The position numbers and the translations under genes were made by a program. Positions 7,732-10,766 of a stretch of 10,766 nt of DNA are shown here, in pieces. Every line of letters starts with the position of its first letter. The stretch's first letter is position 1. The notes beneath the pieces are model-generated. The model saw nothing but the letters and a program-made list of their open reading frames with translations. It was not told the origin of the DNA and made no database searches. Source of the DNA: Onchocerca volvulus (taxonomy: Eukaryota; Nematoda; Chromadorea; Rhabditida; Onchocercidae); contig HG738251.1 of NCBI GenBank assembly GCA_000499405.2, positions 1 through 10,766 on the forward strand, given 5' to 3'.

Positions 7732-8588
7732 TTAAAAAAAAGAAAAATTATTAACATTATTCATATCTGAATTTTTTTCTAACGGATAATATTCTTCTTC
7801 TTCTCCTTCTTTTCCCAATAAATTTTCTTCCAACTCTATCGTATCTGGAGTACTATTACAAGAATTTCTTACTTCTCCATTATAATCCAATAAAAACGAT
7901 TCCAAATATCTGATAGCATTAAATGAAGCAAAATTTTTCGCATCCGCTGCAGTTTTTCCAAAACCATAAAAGGAATTCTTTGAATGATTAGGACCATTAA
8001 GTGTTAGCACACATTGCAAGTTACCTAAATAAAAACATATTAAATATTATTAATAATATTAAAAATAGTTTAATTTAACAACCAATACATATTATCCATT
8101 ATCCTCAAATATTTTATAACTTTATTAATCAACCATATGTATCTCAATAAAAGGTTAAATTGATCACATTTATATAAATGCATACCATCTAAATCAGGTG
8201 GATAATATAAAAAACGCAATTCTTGAACAACATAAATTTTATTGATATATTCGTCATCCAATTTTATTAAATCACCCAATTTTTCCGTAAAACTTTTACC
8301 ATCACTATTTGTATCTTCTAATGCAGCAGCAATTTTTCGGCGCAAATTCAAATACGCTATATCCATTACATCACCTTCACAATGATTACTCTGTAAAAAA
8401 AAAAAATACATTCTTTCATAATAAAAAATTACAATTAGTTTTCTAATTAAAGATACAATTTTTATAAATTATCATTTTTTATTTTCTTTCTTTTTTTTTT
8501 GTTTTTTTTTTTTTTTTAAATTATTTTTAAAATAACTCACTCCATTTAAACTATCCATATTCTTTACCTCAATCACGATTTCTTCCAT
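7732..8588 (-). CDS. protein with a degenerate double-stranded-RNA-binding-like domain, three exons
   Basis: Exons are 8588-8541, 8390-8186 and 8024-7732. They are joined by a phase-0 intron (GTGAGT to TTTACAG, 150 bp) and a phase-1 intron (GTATGC to ATTTAG, 161 bp), giving 181 residues from Met at 8588 to TAA. Residues ~50-130 fit the dsRBD order alpha-beta-beta-beta-alpha: KSFTEKLGDLIK, KIYVVQELRF, LQCVLTLNG, NSFYGFGK and TAADAKNFASFNAIRYLESF. The family's KKxAK dsRNA contacts read AADAK, so two lysines are missing and the fold may serve protein contacts. The C-terminal ~55 residues are acidic (LLGKEGEEEEYYPLE) and probably disordered. The start is uncertain. The same frame stays open above Met to 8638 and reads GFLVPGIFENVEDYYSK, which looks coding. 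A second possible first exon ending at 8660 (FREVQDFHN, then GTAAGT) also joins exon 2 in phase 0. Repeat A' lies upstream. The specific family is not recognised. Confidence 0.7.
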
Positions 8589-8634
8589 TTTTGAGTAGTA
8601 GTCCTCAACGTTTTCAAAAATTCCAGGAACCAAA

Positions 8635-8925
8635 AAACCTTAATTAACCCTACACTTACATTATGAAAATCCTGGACTTCACGAAACGTCAGCAAAAATT
8701 CCCACCCGCACACACATACACACAGATACACGCACATATATAAATACAGATATGCATACACACATATATGTAAACGTAAATATATATTTTTACATATATA
8801 AGGGAAAAAAAATATTTAAAACTAAAAAAAAATCTACGATTATTGTAAGGCTCATATTAAGCCCAAATCAACCCTAGGTTTATATTATAGCTAAATTAAC
8901 CCTAGGCTTACGTTATTCCTCACAC
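8635..8925. repeat. degenerate AACCCTA-bearing repeats
   Basis: Three copies of a ~25-bp motif: aattaaccctacacttacat (about 8642-8661), aatcaaccctaggtttatat (about 8866-8885) and aattaaccctaggcttacgt (about 8894-8913). The last two are about 28 bp apart. The core AACCCTA resembles one telomeric repeat unit but does not form an array. The first copy holds the GTAAGT donor of the alternative first exon of the dsRBD-like gene. Confidence 0.6.
8703..8772. repeat. imperfect (CA)n/(CATA)n microsatellite
   Basis: Mixed CACA, GATACA and ATACACA units. Read on the minus strand it encodes Cys/Val/Tyr repeats, so an open frame starting at 8761 is repeat-derived in its first half. Confidence 0.8.
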
Positions 8926-8934
8926 TTTTAAAAA

Positions 8935-9765
8935 AGAATTATAGTTATACATAAATAAAAGAAATATTTACTCAAGGAAGAAAAAAATAATAAAAATAAA
9001 TAAAAAATTTGGCATAACAATAGAATAAATCATATTAACTATTGAAATAAATCAACAAACCAAAATGCAACATCAACATACACTAAACAATAACAATAAT
9101 ATAATAAACTATATATATTATCTTAATCCGCATCTAATAGTTTTACCAGCAAAAGAAACATACCACAAAGGGAAGCAACAAAACATAAATAAAGATTCAA
9201 TATACAGTATATTCCTTTGTTTTTTAGCTTTGTGCTACTCTTCATTAAAGTAGTAAACAAGAGATATAGGAGAAAAAGAGAGGTCGAGAGATAATTAAAG
9301 ATGATTAAAGATCATTCATTAATGCATTTTAAACCAGGGTACTAAAGCATGATGGCAAGCTTTTTGTATTCTTTCATCATTCAATCCAATTAAAACAATA
9401 CATCTCAAGAAGGTAAGATTACCACAAAAAGGAACCAACAAAATAGAGATAAAGCTTCAATGTACTGTAGTATATTTTTTTGTTATGTAGCTTTATGCTA
9501 CTCTCAATTAAAGTTGTAAACAAGAGAGATAAGTGAAAATGAAGATATAAAGAGGTAATTAGAGATGATTAAACATCATTCTTCAATGCATTTGAAACCA
9601 CGAAAAATAAAACATACTAAAGGATGATGGCAAACTTTTTGTTTTCATTCTTCATTCAATCCAATTTAAACAGGACGTATTAAGAAAGTTACCAGAAAGG
9701 CCATCAACAATATACAGTATATTTCTTTGTTATGTTGCTTTTTGTTATTCTCAATTTGTTAATAG
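8935..9765. repeat. dispersed repeat A, copy 2 (A')
   Basis: Same orientation as 1390-2230, with near-identical runs such as caacatcaacatacactaaa and aggacgtattaagaaagtta. It has two full ~250-bp units and a third that stops after ttgttattctcaatt, where copy 1 continues. The unit landmark caatatacagtatatt is near 9198 and 9708, with the variant form at 9458. It lies upstream of the dsRBD-like gene. The third unit's near identity to copy 1 over 60 bp suggests a fairly recent copy or gene conversion. Confidence 0.88.
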
Positions 9766-10269
9766 AAAAAAAGAAAAGGTAGATAAATGAAAAATACAAA
9801 TAATAAAGAATGAAAAATTAAATAAAATAATAAAATAAGTAAAACAAAATAAAAAATAAATAATAAAAAAAATAAAAAAAATTAATAAATACTTTTTTAA
9901 AATAATTTTAAAAAAAAATAGAAAAATAAAAAAAAAACAACTAAAGTAATTTATTTTTTTTTTTTTTTTTTACCAAATTACAGTAAAAAAGTAAGGAAAA
10001 AAAATTATCAACTCTTCTTGTTAAAAAAATAACTTCAATTAAATCGAAAATTAAATTTATTAACACTAAAAAAAACATCAAAGCTTATAAACAAAACATA
10101 AAAAAAAAAACACAACTTAAAAATTACCACTAATTCATTTTCATATATAAATATTTTCTGCCGCCTCAACTCCTTATAGTCAAATTTTTTTAAATATTAC
10201 CAATTTGGTAAAATGCCTAGAAAAACCTGTAAAACTGTAATACTGTAATACTGTAATACTGTAATACTG
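9766..10269. other. stretch between A' and B', no supported gene
   Basis: Mostly A-rich simple DNA with a T run at about 9954-9971. One less AT-rich patch at 10158-10180 is open on the minus strand (FDYKELRRQKIFIYENEL) between a stop at about 10202 and a later stop. No convincing splice sites bound it, so it is not called as an exon. Confidence 0.5.
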
Positions 10270-10277
10270 TATTACTT
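10226..10277. repeat. 8-bp tandem repeat (CTGTAATA)n
   Basis: About four perfect and two imperfect copies of ctgtaata, at the left edge of repeat B'. It is absent from the matching edge of copy B. Confidence 0.9.
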
Positions 10278-10699
10278 AACACATTAAATTAATAATACAA
10301 TGCAACTTTTAAAAATGTTAATTTTGTTAATCTTGCAAATTTAATCCAACTTAAGATATTGTTTAATTTTACAATAATATTTATATGTTTTTACACGTTC
10401 TAAAATTTACTATTTTTATTAACAAAAATATTCATATTTCCATTAATTATACTACTAAACTATACATAATTGGATTAGTAAAAAAAAATTTTTAATTTAT
10501 TGTTGCAATTTCTTTCGGAATAAAAAAACCTTAACATATAGCAAAACTTCAATAATATAATTGATTGCTGTTCTTTAAACTATTTAAATTCTTTTCTATT
10601 ATGACAAAAACCTTACATTCTCTATTTTATTCTATTTCTTTTTTCTTGAAAAAGAAAATAATACATTCTATTCTCCTATTTTTTCTTTCTTTCTAAATA

Positions 10700-10704
<5 letters not shown>
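10270..10704. repeat. dispersed repeat B, copy 2 (B')
   Basis: Counterpart of 3290-3830 with the landmarks tttctttcggaataaaaaaa, aacttcaataatataattga and ttacattctctatttt. It is diverged by many point changes and small indels and so looks older than, or less corrected than, the A copies. It runs into the (AAT)n tract at the window edge. Confidence 0.85.

Positions 10705-10766
<62 letters not shown>
10705..10766. repeat. (AAT)n microsatellite at the window edge
   Basis: About 20 AAT triplets that run off the end of the window. The matching place in copy B (3804-3822) has only a short AAT tract, so this one expanded in copy 2. Confidence 0.92.

Noticed and set aside
8635..8925. Telomeric array
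   Set aside because: Only single AACCCTA cores within longer diverged units; there is no tandem hexamer run.
9065..9253. Plus-strand open frame within repeat A'
   Set aside because: The matching place in copy A (from about 1528) has an early stop (after about 16 codons), so the frame is not conserved despite high DNA identity.
1..10766. Viral, plasmid or bacterial origin
   Set aside because: Spliceosomal introns, microsatellites and the lack of compact coding argue for nuclear eukaryotic DNA. No viral hallmark gene, CRISPR array or bacterial operon is visible.

Overview
This window is nuclear DNA from an extremely AT-rich eukaryote. The genes are split by GT-AG introns, intergenic DNA is full of A/T homopolymers and microsatellites, one exon carries a long Asn tract, and the standard genetic code fits the exons (Gln is CAA/CAG, stops are TAA). 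A Rap1-type Myb domain next to a double-stranded-RNA-binding-like domain suggests an animal, for example an AT-rich arthropod or nematode. The sequence alone does not fix the lineage. Every gene I can support lies on the minus strand.

Layout from low to high coordinates. (1) 323-1314 is a complete three-exon gene for a 101-residue protein that is almost entirely a Rap1/TERF2IP-like Myb fold. (2) 1390-2350 is a dispersed repeat ('A') made of three ~245-bp units. (3) 2350-3290 is sequence with no clear counterpart in the second copy; it contains a nested inverted repeat. (4) 3290-3830 is a second repeat ('B'). (5) 4319-5451 is a disabled paralogue of the Myb gene with an added acidic N-terminal region. 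(6) 5905-6828 is a second, tandem, more decayed family member. Its first exon is still open but is swollen by an Asn tract. (7) 7732-8588 (possibly from 8638) is a three-exon gene with a degenerate dsRBD-like fold. (8) 8935-9765 and 10270-10766 are second copies of A and B, in the same order and orientation.

The locus therefore looks like a nest of duplications. A ~1.4-kb tandem duplication gave the two decayed Myb-family copies, including their 5' noncoding DNA. A larger duplication with an offset of about 7 kb placed the same repeat-rich DNA upstream of both the intact Myb gene and the dsRBD-like gene. The three Myb-family members share intron position and phase (exon 1 ends in phase 2, later exons begin with one completing base). 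The link between the Myb family and the dsRBD-like gene is positional, through the shared A repeat upstream. A functional link is inference only.
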